Assembly: GCA_020636105.1 (NCBI GenBank)
Contig: JACJYL010000002.1
Coordinates: 310,001-374,000 of the forward strand
DNA from: Lewinellaceae bacterium
GTDB taxonomy: Bacteria; Bacteroidota; Bacteroidia; Chitinophagales; Saprospiraceae
Length of the DNA stretch: 64,000 nt
Reading direction: 5' to 3'
How positions within the stretch are numbered: the stretch's first letter is position 1; every line of letters begins with the position of its first letter. The translations under genes were made by a program, and so were the position numbers. The notes beneath the pieces are model-generated. The model made no database searches. It saw nothing but the letters and a program-made list of their open reading frames with translations, and was not told where the DNA came from. Positions 1-8,315 of this stretch are shown here, in pieces.

Positions 1-7
1 CTGCCCC

Positions 8-1327
8 CTATTTCTCTTCCACCAATTCCCCGAAAAGATCGTAATCGGTAGAGTCGATGATTTTTATATTCGCAAAATCCCCGATCCTCAGGTAATATTT
101 TTGGGCATCTACTAAAACCTCATTATCCACTTCAGGCGAATCGCTTTCTGTTCTGCCTACAAAGTAACCGCCTTCTTTTCTGTCCACCAATACCCGGAAT
201 ATTTGTCCGACTTTAGCCTGGTTTTTTTCAAAAGATATTTCCTGCTGGATCTCCATGATACGGTTGGCGCGTTCGGCCTTCACTTCCGCAGGAATGTTGT
301 CCTCCAGTTCATAAGCCCGGGTATCTTCTTCATGGGAATACTGGAAAACGCCCAGCCTTTCGAATTTCATTTCCGCTACAAAGTCACAAAGGTCCTGAAA
401 ATCTTCTTCCGTTTCTCCGGGAAAACCAACGAGCATGGTCGTTCTGATGGCTATGCCAGGCACTTTTTCCCTGGCCAATGAGATGAGTTGCCTGGTTTCT
501 TCCTGGGTGATCTGGCGGCGCATGGCCTGCAAGACATTATTGCTCGCGTGCTGGAGCGGGATGTCCAGATAATTGCAAACTTCCTTTCTTCTCGCCATGA
601 CCTCGAATATTGCTTCCGGAAATTTGGAAGGATAAGCATAATGCAGCCTGATCCATTCAATTCCTTCCACGTCGGCCAAGGCGTCCAACAATTCGGGGAG
701 TCTGCGTTCTTTATAAAGGTCCAGTCCGTAATAAGTCAGCTCCTGGGCGATGAGCAGCAACTCCTTCACCCCGCGACGGGCCAATGTAGCTGCCTCGGCC
801 ACCAGGTCTTCGATGGGACGGGAAACGTGTCCTCCACGCATCAGCGGGATAGCACAAAAGGAGCAGGTACGGTTGCAGCCTTCGGCTATTTTCAGGTAGG
901 CATAATGCATGGGCGTCGTGATGGCCCTTTCCCCGATCAGCTCGTGTTTATAGTCGGCATTCAGGATAGACAACAATCCGGGAAGTTCCAGGGTGCCGAA
1001 AAAGGCATCTACTTCGGGAATGTTCTCTTCCAGGTCATCTTTGTATCGCTGCGATAAACAACCGGTGACGTATAATTTATCGATGCCGCCGTCATTTTTC
1101 ACTTTGGCGTATTGTAAAATGGTATTGACGGACTCTTCCTTGGCCAGGTCGATAAACCCACAGGTATTGATGATAATGATGTTGGGATCCTCTTCATCGG
1201 AATCGTGCACCACATCAAAGTCATTGCCCTGCAACTGGGTAATGAGGTTTTCGGAATCCACCAGGTTCTTTGAACATCCCAGTGTAATCACGTTTACCTT
1301 ATCCTTTTTTAATGTTTTTGTTTTCAT
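8..1327 (-). CDS. rimO: Ribosomal protein S12 methylthiotransferase RimO
   Basis: Radical-SAM enzyme that adds a methylthio group to a conserved aspartate of ribosomal protein S12 in the cytoplasm, using two 4Fe-4S clusters. The N-terminal motif TLGCSKNLVDSE is the RimO signature and separates it from the tRNA enzyme MiaB. Numbered from the chosen start, Cys18, Cys56 and Cys90 would hold the auxiliary cluster and Cys151/Cys155/Cys158 (CNRTCSFC) the radical-SAM cluster. A C-terminal TRAM-like segment follows (roughly residues 370-439). The length (439 aa) is normal for the family. I chose the ATG at 1327 over one three codons upstream (1336), because a good -7 promoter box (1334-1341) covers the upstream ATG. 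It is transcribed divergently from the next gene. Function is assigned from family motifs and is secure. Confidence 0.95.
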   Translation of the reverse strand: MKTKTLKKDKVNVITLGCSKNLVDSENLITQLQGNDFDVVHDSDEEDPNIIIINTCGFIDLAKEESVNTILQYAKVKNDGGIDKLYVTGCLSQRYKDDLEENIPEVDAFFGTLELPGLLSILNADYKHELIGERAITTPMHYAYLKIAEGCNRTCSFCAIPLMRGGHVSRPIEDLVAEAATLARRGVKELLLIAQELTYYGLDLYKERRLPELLDALADVEGIEWIRLHYAYPSKFPEAIFEVMARRKEVCNYLDIPLQHASNNVLQAMRRQITQEETRQLISLAREKVPGIAIRTTMLVGFPGETEEDFQDLCDFVAEMKFERLGVFQYSHEEDTRAYELEDNIPAEVKAERANRIMEIQQEISFEKNQAKVGQIFRVLVDRKEGGYFVGRTESDSPEVDNEVLVDAQKYYLRIGDFANIKIIDSTDYDLFGELVEEK

Positions 1328-1333
1328 GAAGAG

Positions 1334-1341
1334 CAAAAGTA
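1334..1341 (-). promoter_or_regulatory. Candidate -7 promoter box of rimO
   Basis: Read on the minus strand this is TACTTTTG, matching the Bacteroidota -7 consensus TAnnTTTG. It ends only six bases before the ATG at 1327, so the mRNA would start at or almost at that codon and be nearly leaderless. No clear -33 TTTG is seen upstream. Confidence 0.45.
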
Positions 1342-1503
1342 AGTAAAATGATAAATTTAAAATGGTAAATTTAGAATTATAAAAAGTGCCCCCCCTTTCA
1401 GAATGCTTGAGGAAGGGAATGAATATTTTGAAACAATCTCTCGAAAAATGCTAACTTGTTTTTCGAATTCCCCGAAAAAACCATTCCTAACGAATAAAGA
1501 GTT

Positions 1504-2415
1504 ATGACTTTAGACAAGCCATTATTGGAAAAATTTGAGCTGCAACTCAATCCGCAAAATCTCCGGGCGTCAGCATTCCCGTCCACCCTGTTGGGGTACG
1601 GAGAAATTTCTTCCATTTTCCGACTGGACCAAATGCCGGAGATCGCCCTTAAAAGAATGCCGCTGTTTTCCGACTTGGAGCAGGCACGGGCCTATGAAGC
1701 CAGTTATTATGAATATTGTACCGCCTTGACCCAAGCTGGTCTCAGGCTGCCCGGACACGACACCCATATCATTAAAAAATCAGCCGGTCTTTTTGTTTTA
1801 TATATTGCCCAGGAAAGTTTTAAGCCTGAAAATTTTGGTCATAAGTTAATCCATTCCCGGGATGAAATATTCTCCGCCGATCTGATATTGCGGATCGTCA
1901 AAGCACTAAAAATGGTATGGTCCTTTAATGAAACGGCCGCTCCCGGTTTGGAACTCGCCATTGACGGACAGATCAGCAACTGGGTTTTAAACGAAACAGA
2001 TGAACTGGTTTACGTGGACACCAGTACCCCCATTTTCAAAAAAGACGGGGTGGAGCAGATGAAACCGGAACTCATCCTCAAGAGTGCGCCTTCTTTTTTG
2101 AGAGCTGTCATCAAAGTATTTTTCCTCAAAGACGTCATGGATCGTTATTACCAAAAACGAGCCGTGCTGACCGATCTGGTCGCCAACCTGTACAAGGAAC
2201 AAAAAACGGAACTCATCCCGATGGCCCTGGATGTGATCAACGAAAAAATCACCGACCAGACTCCCCTTACCCCCAAAGAGATCAAAAGTTATTACAAAGA
2301 AGACAAATTTATCTGGTCATTGTTCCTCTTCGCCCGCCGCGTGGACCGATGGATCACCACCAGGATCAAAAAAAAGTCCTACGAATTCATTTTGCCCGGG
2401 AGAATCAAACGATAG
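1504..2415 (+). CDS. DUF6206-type kinase-like protein, function unknown
   Basis: A 303-aa soluble protein without signal peptide or membrane segment. It resembles the uncharacterised DUF6206 family, which looks like a remote relative of aminoglycoside/choline kinases. Visible elements are a glycine-loop-like GYGEIS (residues 31-36), a candidate ATP-site Lys50, DGQISNW (154-160) where the catalytic loop would lie, and YVDTSTP (170-176) where a metal-binding DFG-like motif would lie. The canonical HGDxxxxN motif is absent, so phosphotransfer is uncertain. The C-terminus ends ILPGRIKR, typical of the family as I recall it. It is divergent from rimO and lies 117 bp upstream of the secernin-like gene on the same strand, possibly cotranscribed. 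Family name is from memory; the substrate is unknown. Confidence 0.6.
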   Translation: MTLDKPLLEKFELQLNPQNLRASAFPSTLLGYGEISSIFRLDQMPEIALKRMPLFSDLEQARAYEASYYEYCTALTQAGLRLPGHDTHIIKKSAGLFVLYIAQESFKPENFGHKLIHSRDEIFSADLILRIVKALKMVWSFNETAAPGLELAIDGQISNWVLNETDELVYVDTSTPIFKKDGVEQMKPELILKSAPSFLRAVIKVFFLKDVMDRYYQKRAVLTDLVANLYKEQKTELIPMALDVINEKITDQTPLTPKEIKSYYKEDKFIWSLFLFARRVDRWITTRIKKKSYEFILPGRIKR

Positions 2416-2460
2416 CCTAATGTCTTTTTTTACCGAGTTTCCCGAAAACAAATGGAACAG

Positions 2461-2481
2461 TCCCGACCTGTCGGTACGGGA
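2461..2481. repeat. Small extragenic palindrome (REP-like)
   Basis: An imperfect palindrome with outer arms TCCCG/CGGGA and inner arms CGAC/GTCG, lying between two same-strand genes and followed by a TTTCGCTTCGCTCAACCT tail. It resembles dispersed palindromic elements common between genes in related Bacteroidota, but no second copy is seen in this window. Confidence 0.3.
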
Positions 2482-2532
2482 TTTCGCTTCGCTCAACCTG
2501 GAACAATCCGGAACAAAAATAACCAACCTACC

Positions 2533-3858
2533 ATGTGTGATACCTTTGTAGTCCTTCCAAAATCCTCCGCCGACCAATCGGTGATCTTCGGCAAAAACAG
2601 CGACCGGGAGCCCAACGAGATGCAATCGCTGGAATACCATGCCGGGCGGCAATATTCCAAAGGCGCCGTTTTACCCTGTACCTACCTGACCATTCCGCAG
2701 GTGGAAGCAACCCGTTCGATCATCATCGGCCGTCCCTTTTGGATGTGGGGAGCCGAGTTTGGCGTGAACGACAAGGGCGTGGTCATTGGCAATGAAGCCG
2801 TCTGGACCAAAATGAAGGCCAGCAAAAATGGTGGGCTCACCGGTATGGATCTGCTTCGCCTGGGACTGGAACGAGGGGATTCCGCCCTTCATGCCCTGGA
2901 AATCATCACTGAACTGCTGGCACCATTCGGGCAGGGTGGCATTTGCGGCTACCACGACAAATCCATGACCTACCACAACAGTTACCTCATTGCCGATGCA
3001 ACGGAAGCCTGGGTACTGGAAACTTCCGGGCCCCTCTGGGCCGCAAAAAAAGTGGAAACCCACTACGCCATCAGCAACCGCTTGTCCATTGGGTCGGATA
3101 TTGACCTGCAGCATGAGGACCTGATCGATTATGCCCGTAAAAAGGGCTGGTTGAAAAAAGGCCGCGACTTCCATTTTGCCGATTGTTACAGTGACTGGCT
3201 GTTCAGCACTTTTTCAGGTTCCGGATCCCGGGCCACTCAGTCTACCTGTTATCTGGATGACCATTACAAGGCGATGTCAGTCGAAAAGGCCATGCAGCTT
3301 TTACGCAGTCACCCGGCCCAGGATTACGAACCGGACAAGTCCCTGCTGGGCAATTCTATCTGTGCCCATGCCGCCAACCCCGTTACCCGCAATGCCACTC
3401 AAACGACGGGTTCCATGATCGTTCATTTGAAGGATGGGCAGGCCACCCATTGGTTTACAGGAACTTCAGCGCCCTGCCTGAGTATTTTTAAGCCGGTATG
3501 GTTTGGAGCGCAGGTGTTGCCTGAATTGGGGCCTCCCGGACCGTTATTTTCAACCGATAATTTCTGGTGGAGACACGAACAACTCCACCGGCTCACCCTT
3601 CCCGATTTCCTTAGGAGGAAAGCCCTGTATTCGGAAGCGCTCCAGGATTTCCAAAGCGGGCTGATCCACAAAACCCAAAAACCGGCAACAGGAAATTCCT
3701 TATTCGATCTGACATATGCGGCATTTGAGGAAGAGGACAAAAGGAGGATTTCCTGGCTGGAGAAAGTCGGGAATTTTCCTGTTGGTAAAGAAAATTCGTG
3801 GTTCTACCGCCGCTACTGGTCGAAGCAAAACAAAAATGCCAAAATACCCGTTCGGTGA
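2533..3858 (+). CDS. Secernin-like C69-family peptidase
   Basis: A 441-aa protein of the secernin/dipeptidase C69 group within the Ntn-hydrolase superfamily. The start at 2533 is chosen because it gives MCDTF: in this family the Cys right after Met becomes the N-terminal nucleophile once Met is removed. An upstream in-frame ATG at 2452 would bury that Cys under 27 residues of low-quality sequence that includes a palindrome, so I reject it. Family-typical segments follow: FGKNSDREPNE (residues 20-30), GVNDKGVVIGNEAVW near residue 80, and THYAISNRLSIGSD near residue 180. There is no signal peptide, so it is probably cytoplasmic. Bacterial members are thought to be dipeptidases or amidohydrolases; the substrate here is unknown. 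The last five codons lie inside direct-repeat copy A, so the extreme C-terminus may be shaped by that duplication. Confidence 0.82.
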   Translation: MCDTFVVLPKSSADQSVIFGKNSDREPNEMQSLEYHAGRQYSKGAVLPCTYLTIPQVEATRSIIIGRPFWMWGAEFGVNDKGVVIGNEAVWTKMKASKNGGLTGMDLLRLGLERGDSALHALEIITELLAPFGQGGICGYHDKSMTYHNSYLIADATEAWVLETSGPLWAAKKVETHYAISNRLSIGSDIDLQHEDLIDYARKKGWLKKGRDFHFADCYSDWLFSTFSGSGSRATQSTCYLDDHYKAMSVEKAMQLLRSHPAQDYEPDKSLLGNSICAHAANPVTRNATQTTGSMIVHLKDGQATHWFTGTSAPCLSIFKPVWFGAQVLPELGPPGPLFSTDNFWWRHEQLHRLTLPDFLRRKALYSEALQDFQSGLIHKTQKPATGNSLFDLTYAAFEEEDKRRISWLEKVGNFPVGKENSWFYRRYWSKQNKNAKIPVR

Positions 3859-4075
3859 GCCTTTCTTTCCCGGTGCTTCGTTTACGGCATTGCCAGTCCA
3901 AACACCTATTAAAAAAAATGTATTTGTTTGGGAAACTCACTAATTAGCAGGATATTGGGATATCAAAACCACTTTAATTTATACCCGTGTGAGCCGCCGT
4001 ATTATGTGGAAAGTTAAAAGTCCGTTGGAAGATTTAGGGTTGGGAGATGAAAAAGGCATGAGGAAAGGTGGGGAT
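3839..4075. repeat. 237-bp direct repeat, copy A
   Basis: Matches 7088-7324 (copy B) over its whole length with roughly three quarters identity by eye and only single-base indels. The best conserved blocks are TTTGTTTGGGAAACTCACTA and GATTTAGGG(T/C)TGGGAGATGAAAA. It begins inside the last codons of the secernin-like gene. A translation of its right half (SRRIMWKVKSPLEDLGLGDEK) looks like a decayed NAD-binding end of a ferredoxin-reductase-type enzyme, but it is interrupted. Together with the palindrome at 4109-4195 it fills the gene-free stretch 3859-4229. Confidence 0.75.
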
Positions 4076-4108
4076 CGTCACTGCGCCAATTACTCCCACT
4101 GCCAGCGT

Positions 4109-4195
4109 GGGCAAAAACCTAAGAATTCAAAAATACACACTTTGATAATCAGTGCTTAATAATGATAAAATGGTGTATTTTTGAGGTTTTTGCCC
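4109..4195. repeat. Long inverted repeat upstream of the deacetylase gene
   Basis: GGGCAAAAACCT (4109-4120) and TCAAAAATACAC (4127-4138) pair with GGTGTATTTTTGA (4172-4184) and GGTTTTTGCCC (4185-4195), leaving a 6-nt bulge on the left and a loop of about 33 nt. The right arm contains TATTTTTG (4176-4183), a match to the -7 promoter consensus, so the hairpin could overlap the promoter of the next gene. The stretch just after it (TTTTTGCCCAGACT) recurs near 7552 in front of the EAD11 gene. Confidence 0.6.
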
Positions 4196-4229
4196 AGACT
4201 GCAGTTCTGCACAACTAAACAAAAAACAT

Positions 4230-5162
4230 ATGAAACTATTAACTGTAATTATATTTTTGCTCATCAATATTGTATCCTATGGACAACAACAAAAGCAAGT
4301 GTGTTTTTCATTTGATGACTTACCTGTTGTGAATTATGGGATAAAAGATTCAACGTATCAAAAAGATTTGTTTAATAAAATTGTCTTGTCTTTACAAACA
4401 AACAACGTTCCTGCTATTGGATTTGTAAACGAGAAAAAACTTTATGACGATAAGGGTATCATTCAATATCAGGTCGACCTTTTGCGAAAATGGAGTACAA
4501 GCGAACTCGAATTAGGAAATCATACATTTTCTCATCCTGATTACAATAAAGTGTCCTTTCAGTATTATACAGACGATATTTTAAAAGGCGAAATCATAGT
4601 AAAAGGCATCCTTAATGAACAAGACAAACAAATTAAATATTTCAGACATCCATTTCTCCATGTTGGCAATACTAAAGCAAGAGCAGATTCTTTAAATGCT
4701 TTTTTGATTAAGCACAACTATTTGGTAGCTCCCGTTACAATCGATAATGCAGATTATTTATTCGCTTTAGCCTACAAAAGGACAAAAGAGAAAAATGATA
4801 CTGCTTTAATGAATACTATTGGCCATGACTATATTGATTATATGGAGAAAAAGCTCAAATATTTTGAAATGCAATCAAATAATATGTTTGGGAGGGATAT
4901 TAGTCAAATACTTTTGTTACATGCAAGTATGCTTAATTCAGATTATTTAGATTCTCTCATTGCATTGTATAAAGCTAATAATTATGTTTTTGTCAGCATG
5001 GACGAAGCCCTGAAAGACACTGCCTACAAAACAGAGATTACCGTTTATGGAAACTGGGGCATTTCCTGGATTGATAAATGGGCTCTTTCGGCAGGAAAAA
5101 AGGGTGAATTTTTTGAAGAAGACCCAGAAACTCCTGACTATATAAAAAAATTGGCAGAGTGA
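4230..5162 (+). CDS. Polysaccharide deacetylase (NodB-type), exported
   Basis: A 310-aa protein with a signal peptide (residues 1-18, cleavage near SYG/QQ) and a NodB-homology domain, a metal-dependent deacetylase fold acting on N- or O-acetylated glycans. Visible motifs are SFDDLP (27-32; Asp29 catalytic base, Asp30 metal ligand), HTFSHP (98-103; His98 and His102 metal ligands), RHPFLHVG (139-146, the RxPxG-type motif) and LLLHAS (228-233; His231 likely catalytic acid). All key residues are present, so it should be active in the periplasm or on the surface. Its A+T-rich codon use differs from the flanking housekeeping genes and matches the island genes at 7603-10906, which suggests transfer. 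It sits between the two 237-bp repeats. Substrate unknown (peptidoglycan or exopolysaccharide possible). Confidence 0.85.
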   Translation: MKLLTVIIFLLINIVSYGQQQKQVCFSFDDLPVVNYGIKDSTYQKDLFNKIVLSLQTNNVPAIGFVNEKKLYDDKGIIQYQVDLLRKWSTSELELGNHTFSHPDYNKVSFQYYTDDILKGEIIVKGILNEQDKQIKYFRHPFLHVGNTKARADSLNAFLIKHNYLVAPVTIDNADYLFALAYKRTKEKNDTALMNTIGHDYIDYMEKKLKYFEMQSNNMFGRDISQILLLHASMLNSDYLDSLIALYKANNYVFVSMDEALKDTAYKTEITVYGNWGISWIDKWALSAGKKGEFFEEDPETPDYIKKLAE

Positions 5163-5185
5163 TCAATGAATAAAACAGCAGTGCA

Positions 5186-5218
5186 TAAAAAAATGCTCAA
5201 GCTAATTTGCTCGAGCAT
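5186..5218 (-). terminator. Intrinsic terminator of the ELWxxDGT-repeat gene
   Basis: On the minus strand ATGCTCGAGC (5218-5209), a 6-nt loop and GCTTGAGCAT form a 10-bp stem with one G-U pair, followed by seven T. It ends the gene at 5249-6934 and lies between convergent genes. Confidence 0.8.
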
Positions 5219-5248
5219 GATTCTATTCGAATAATTCATTTAGATTTA

Positions 5249-6934
5249 TCACTCCATGATTATCGGCAAACTTACACGACTTTTTTGAGTGCTGATTTCT
5301 AAAGTGTAAAATCCGGGGGCATCGGGGGCATAATGCTCCGGGGAGAACTGAATAGTACACTTTCCTGCTTGAAAATGACCCATATTTTGTATGTTCTTAA
5401 TCGGTCTGCCAGTGAGATCAAAAAGTTGAGCATGAATATCTGTACTGGATGCCAGTTCCATTTCAATAGTAAGCATACTTCCGTGGGGCAGAGGATTAGG
5501 ATAAGGAGCTTGTGAGAAGGTGATTCCAGCCATTACTTCGCTCACCGAATTAGTCATTTCCTTATCCAGGTAGAATGGTTCCCTGCCTATCAAAGCATCA
5601 CTAGCCGCAAAATAAAGTCTATTACCAAATTCAAAGAAGTATCCGGGATTGCTTCCACCAGAACCAACCACCTGATCACTTATTATGTGAGTGCCTGCTT
5701 CGGTTCCATCACTGACAAAAAGTTCAAAGACGAATTCGCCCACGGCATTCAAGCCATCAGAACCTGCGAAATAAACTAAAGAATCGCGGCACATGTAAAA
5801 ACTTTCACCCACAGCACCCGTTTCGAAAACCCCATTCATTGCTCCCGGGTATAGATCAATGATTCTATAGGTGCCCTCAATAGTTCCATTCGATCTCCAA
5901 AGCTCGCGCCCTGAATCGTCCTCCGCATTAAAAATAACTTCTCCATCACCAAATGGCATGATAGCCCTTGGGAAGATGTCACCTTCTGCTATTTCGATGT
6001 GAAAAGGATCGCCCACATGGTCATACACAAACAAATCATAACCCGCTACATCATCTCCTTCAGCAGCATAATACAGTCTTCCATCTGAATCAACAAAGTC
6101 TCTGGGATTGCTGGAATCAGTAGTACCTCCCATTTCACCGATCAGTTCGATATTTCCTTCTTCGCCATTGGTTCTCCTCACCTCAACACCTGAGTCGGTG
6201 CCCAATCCGGAAAAATAAATATATCCACCAGATTTAGTGAATCCCGAAGGAAAAGCATTGGCCGTTCCCTCGTTTAAATCAGTGATCATATACGTTCCTT
6301 CCGCAGTGCCATCACTTCTCCAGGCCTCAATGCCAAATTCTTCCGTAAACCCTGCAAAATATGCGATATCGTCAATAACAGCCAGCTCACCCGAATAACC
6401 GCTTAATCCACCGGCAGCTATATCGGCAATTCGATAGGTTCCTTCTGAAGTTCCGTCACTGCGATATAATTCATAACCACTATCATTTGTTTGACCAGAA
6501 AAGTAAAAGAGATTGTCACCAGCTACAATATCTTCGATGCCCAGTGACAGTCCGCCTGGCTCGAGATCATAAAAGAAGGTTGTGCCTTCAACAGTACCGT
6601 CTGAAATGTAGAGAGAGCTGCAGCTGTCAGCGCTGGTAAAAATGTCACATCCTCCAAAAAAGGCGTGATTACCTAGCCGAATGATGTCGGTATCCACCAA
6701 ATATCCACCTAAACCTATAGTTCCATTCTCTGTACCATCACTTGCGTATAAATAATTCGTTTCAAGAATATTATTGGCTTGAAAAATGAAGATTTCATCG
6801 GTAACAGCGCACCAGTTGGAAGGAGATGAACTGCCATTTCCACCCAAGGTTTCAATGTCTTTCAATAAAGTTTGTGCAGTCATGGTAGAGGCACAAAAAA
6901 TTAGGATGAAATAAAATAATAGTTTGGTTTTCAT
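5249..6934 (-). CDS. Secreted ELWxxDGT-repeat protein with T9SS type A sorting domain
   Basis: 561 aa from the chosen ATG at 6934, which directly precedes a clean signal peptide (MKTKLLFYFILIFCASTMTAQ); an ATG 16 codons upstream would add a hydrophilic stretch before it and is rejected. The body is a run of about nine ELWxxDGT repeats, visible as LYRSDGTSEGTYRI, AWRSDGTAEGTYMI, LWRSNGTIEGTYRI and similar, spaced about 45-55 residues. Such repeats are thought to form a beta-propeller-like structure. The last 75 residues (from about PYPNPLPHGSMLTIEM) are a T9SS type A sorting domain with the usual FDLTGRPI strand and C-terminal basic/hydrophobic end. The protein should cross the outer membrane and be attached or released there. 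No enzymatic motif is seen. It lies between the two direct repeats and is transcribed towards the deacetylase gene. Confidence 0.85.
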   Translation of the reverse strand: MKTKLLFYFILIFCASTMTAQTLLKDIETLGGNGSSSPSNWCAVTDEIFIFQANNILETNYLYASDGTENGTIGLGGYLVDTDIIRLGNHAFFGGCDIFTSADSCSSLYISDGTVEGTTFFYDLEPGGLSLGIEDIVAGDNLFYFSGQTNDSGYELYRSDGTSEGTYRIADIAAGGLSGYSGELAVIDDIAYFAGFTEEFGIEAWRSDGTAEGTYMITDLNEGTANAFPSGFTKSGGYIYFSGLGTDSGVEVRRTNGEEGNIELIGEMGGTTDSSNPRDFVDSDGRLYYAAEGDDVAGYDLFVYDHVGDPFHIEIAEGDIFPRAIMPFGDGEVIFNAEDDSGRELWRSNGTIEGTYRIIDLYPGAMNGVFETGAVGESFYMCRDSLVYFAGSDGLNAVGEFVFELFVSDGTEAGTHIISDQVVGSGGSNPGYFFEFGNRLYFAASDALIGREPFYLDKEMTNSVSEVMAGITFSQAPYPNPLPHGSMLTIEMELASSTDIHAQLFDLTGRPIKNIQNMGHFQAGKCTIQFSPEHYAPDAPGFYTLEISTQKSRVSLPIIME

Positions 6935-7087
6935 TGCGCTTGTTTTTTTATAATTGAATGAGTAAATCAAGTGATTGAGCATTTAAAACTGAGGACTGAC
7001 TAGTTAATAGATATAAGGCGTGAGCCTGGTTTTTCCTGTGAAAATTTAAAATGACTCATTTCAAATTTATTAATTTTTTCTTACATA

Positions 7088-7324
7088 CCAAAATACTCGT
7101 TCGTTGAGTCTTCCTTTTCCGATGCTTCGTTTGTGGAATTACATGGTCAAACACGTATTAAAAAAAAGTGCATTTGTTTGGGAAACTCACTAATTATCAG
7201 GATATTCGGATAATAGAACCACTTTAATTTATGCCTATGACAGCCGCCGGATCATCCGAAATCTAAAAAGTGTGCTGGAGGATTTAGGGCTGGGAGATGA
7301 AAAAGTATTTGGAAAGGTGGGGAT
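7088..7324. repeat. 237-bp direct repeat, copy B
   Basis: Second copy of the element at 3839-4075, same orientation, offset about 3249 bp. Read in one frame its right half gives IYAYDSRRIIRNLKSVLEDL, which again resembles the C-terminal NAD-binding part of a ferredoxin/flavodoxin reductase, with a stop upstream, so it is probably a gene relic. The rest of the gene-free stretch 6935-7602 holds only a short unsupported ORF (7346-7510) and, near 7552-7566, a TTTTTTGCCTAGACTTCGGT leader related to that at 4187-4205. Confidence 0.75.
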
Positions 7325-7602
7325 GTTTCTTTGTAACTTATCTTGATGTCCATTTTAGTGAGGAACTCCATAGAGCATGAAACAAATTCATCCTTATTTT
7401 TTAAGCTCCCAGACAGCTTTTTAGGCTATTATAAGTGCCTTTTTAAGAGGACACACCCAAAGATCAGCAATAATTTTTTTAGAATAAACCTGCTGAGGTT
7501 GCAAGTGTGAGTTTAGTCGGGTATTTTTAGGGGCATTTAACCGAGAGTTGTGGTTTTTTGCCTAGACTTCGGTTTGCTTCCATAAAGAAAAACCAAAGAT
7601 AG

Positions 7603-8238
7603 ATGACAAAAAATATTCGTGATTTAATTTCAAAAGCGGAAACGAAGAAAGCAATAGAAACAGCAGTTCACTATGGAAATGAAAAGGGCTGTTTTAACCT
7701 TGATGAATTGGTAATTTTATCGAGTAGATACCATAAATGGGATAAAGATTTTCAATTGGGAATTGAAGATAGTAGTAAAGAATTGAATAAAATAAATTAC
7801 GCAATACTCAAAATTCTATCTAATTGGGAAAAAGGAATATCAGAAAATGTTTTAGAATTAGAGGAATTCAAAAATACTAAATGTAGATTGATAATCAATA
7901 GAGAGAAAGAAATCGGAAACTTCTTTTTGGGAAAGCCATTTTACAGAAGTCCCTTGAACGATACCCCGATAGAAATTAGCATAAATGGAGAAAGCATTTC
8001 GCAGATTAAAGGAGGAGGAAGAAAAATAATAAAAGTTGATGAAGGTACACTGACATTGGAATTTAAATGCAATTATTCAGTATATGTTGCAAGTAGCAGG
8101 CGCGGAGACATGCAAAATTTTGTTGAAAAATCTGTACCGATAAGCCTTGATATATCGGATGGGGAGACCGTTAATTATGATGTCAAAATGAAAGGTGGTG
8201 CATCGGGTTATTTTAAATTGCAGTATAGCAGAAGATGA
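7603..8238 (+). CDS. EAD11 (effector-associated domain) protein, predicted conflict-system component
   Basis: A 211-aa cytoplasmic protein. Residues 5-76 match the helical effector-associated domain 11: LISKAETKKAIE, then VILSSRYHKWDKDFQLGI (37-54) and NKINYAILKIL (62-72), i.e. the family pattern of a short helical repeat, an LSxRY core and a closing RINYALL-like helix. EADs are death-domain-like adaptors that pair an effector with its activating partner in bacterial conflict (defence) systems. The rest (about 100-211) is beta-rich and ends in a PEGA-like pattern (IEISINGES..IKVDEGTLTLEF), with no nuclease or protease motif. No partner carrying the same EAD lies beside it in this window, so it is either an orphan or acts at a distance. 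A+T-rich, flanked by repeat copy B and a transposase relic. Domain call is from remembered consensus; its role is inferred. Confidence 0.65.
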   Translation: MTKNIRDLISKAETKKAIETAVHYGNEKGCFNLDELVILSSRYHKWDKDFQLGIEDSSKELNKINYAILKILSNWEKGISENVLELEEFKNTKCRLIINREKEIGNFFLGKPFYRSPLNDTPIEISINGESISQIKGGGRKIIKVDEGTLTLEFKCNYSVYVASSRRGDMQNFVEKSVPISLDISDGETVNYDVKMKGGASGYFKLQYSRR

Positions 8239-8315
8239 ATACGGCAGCCAACAATCCATAAAATGTCAAGTTTCTCTATGCGTTGAGGCCCGCATTTATG
8301 CGGAACGTTGAGCAT

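Noticed and set aside
203..1057. Long plus-strand open frames opposite rimO
   Set aside because: rimO on the minus strand is a complete, motif-perfect gene; the opposite frames are shadows.
7346..7510. 55-codon open frame between repeat copy B and the EAD11 gene
   Set aside because: No recognisable protein pattern, no ribosome-binding site or promoter, and it lies in a decayed region.
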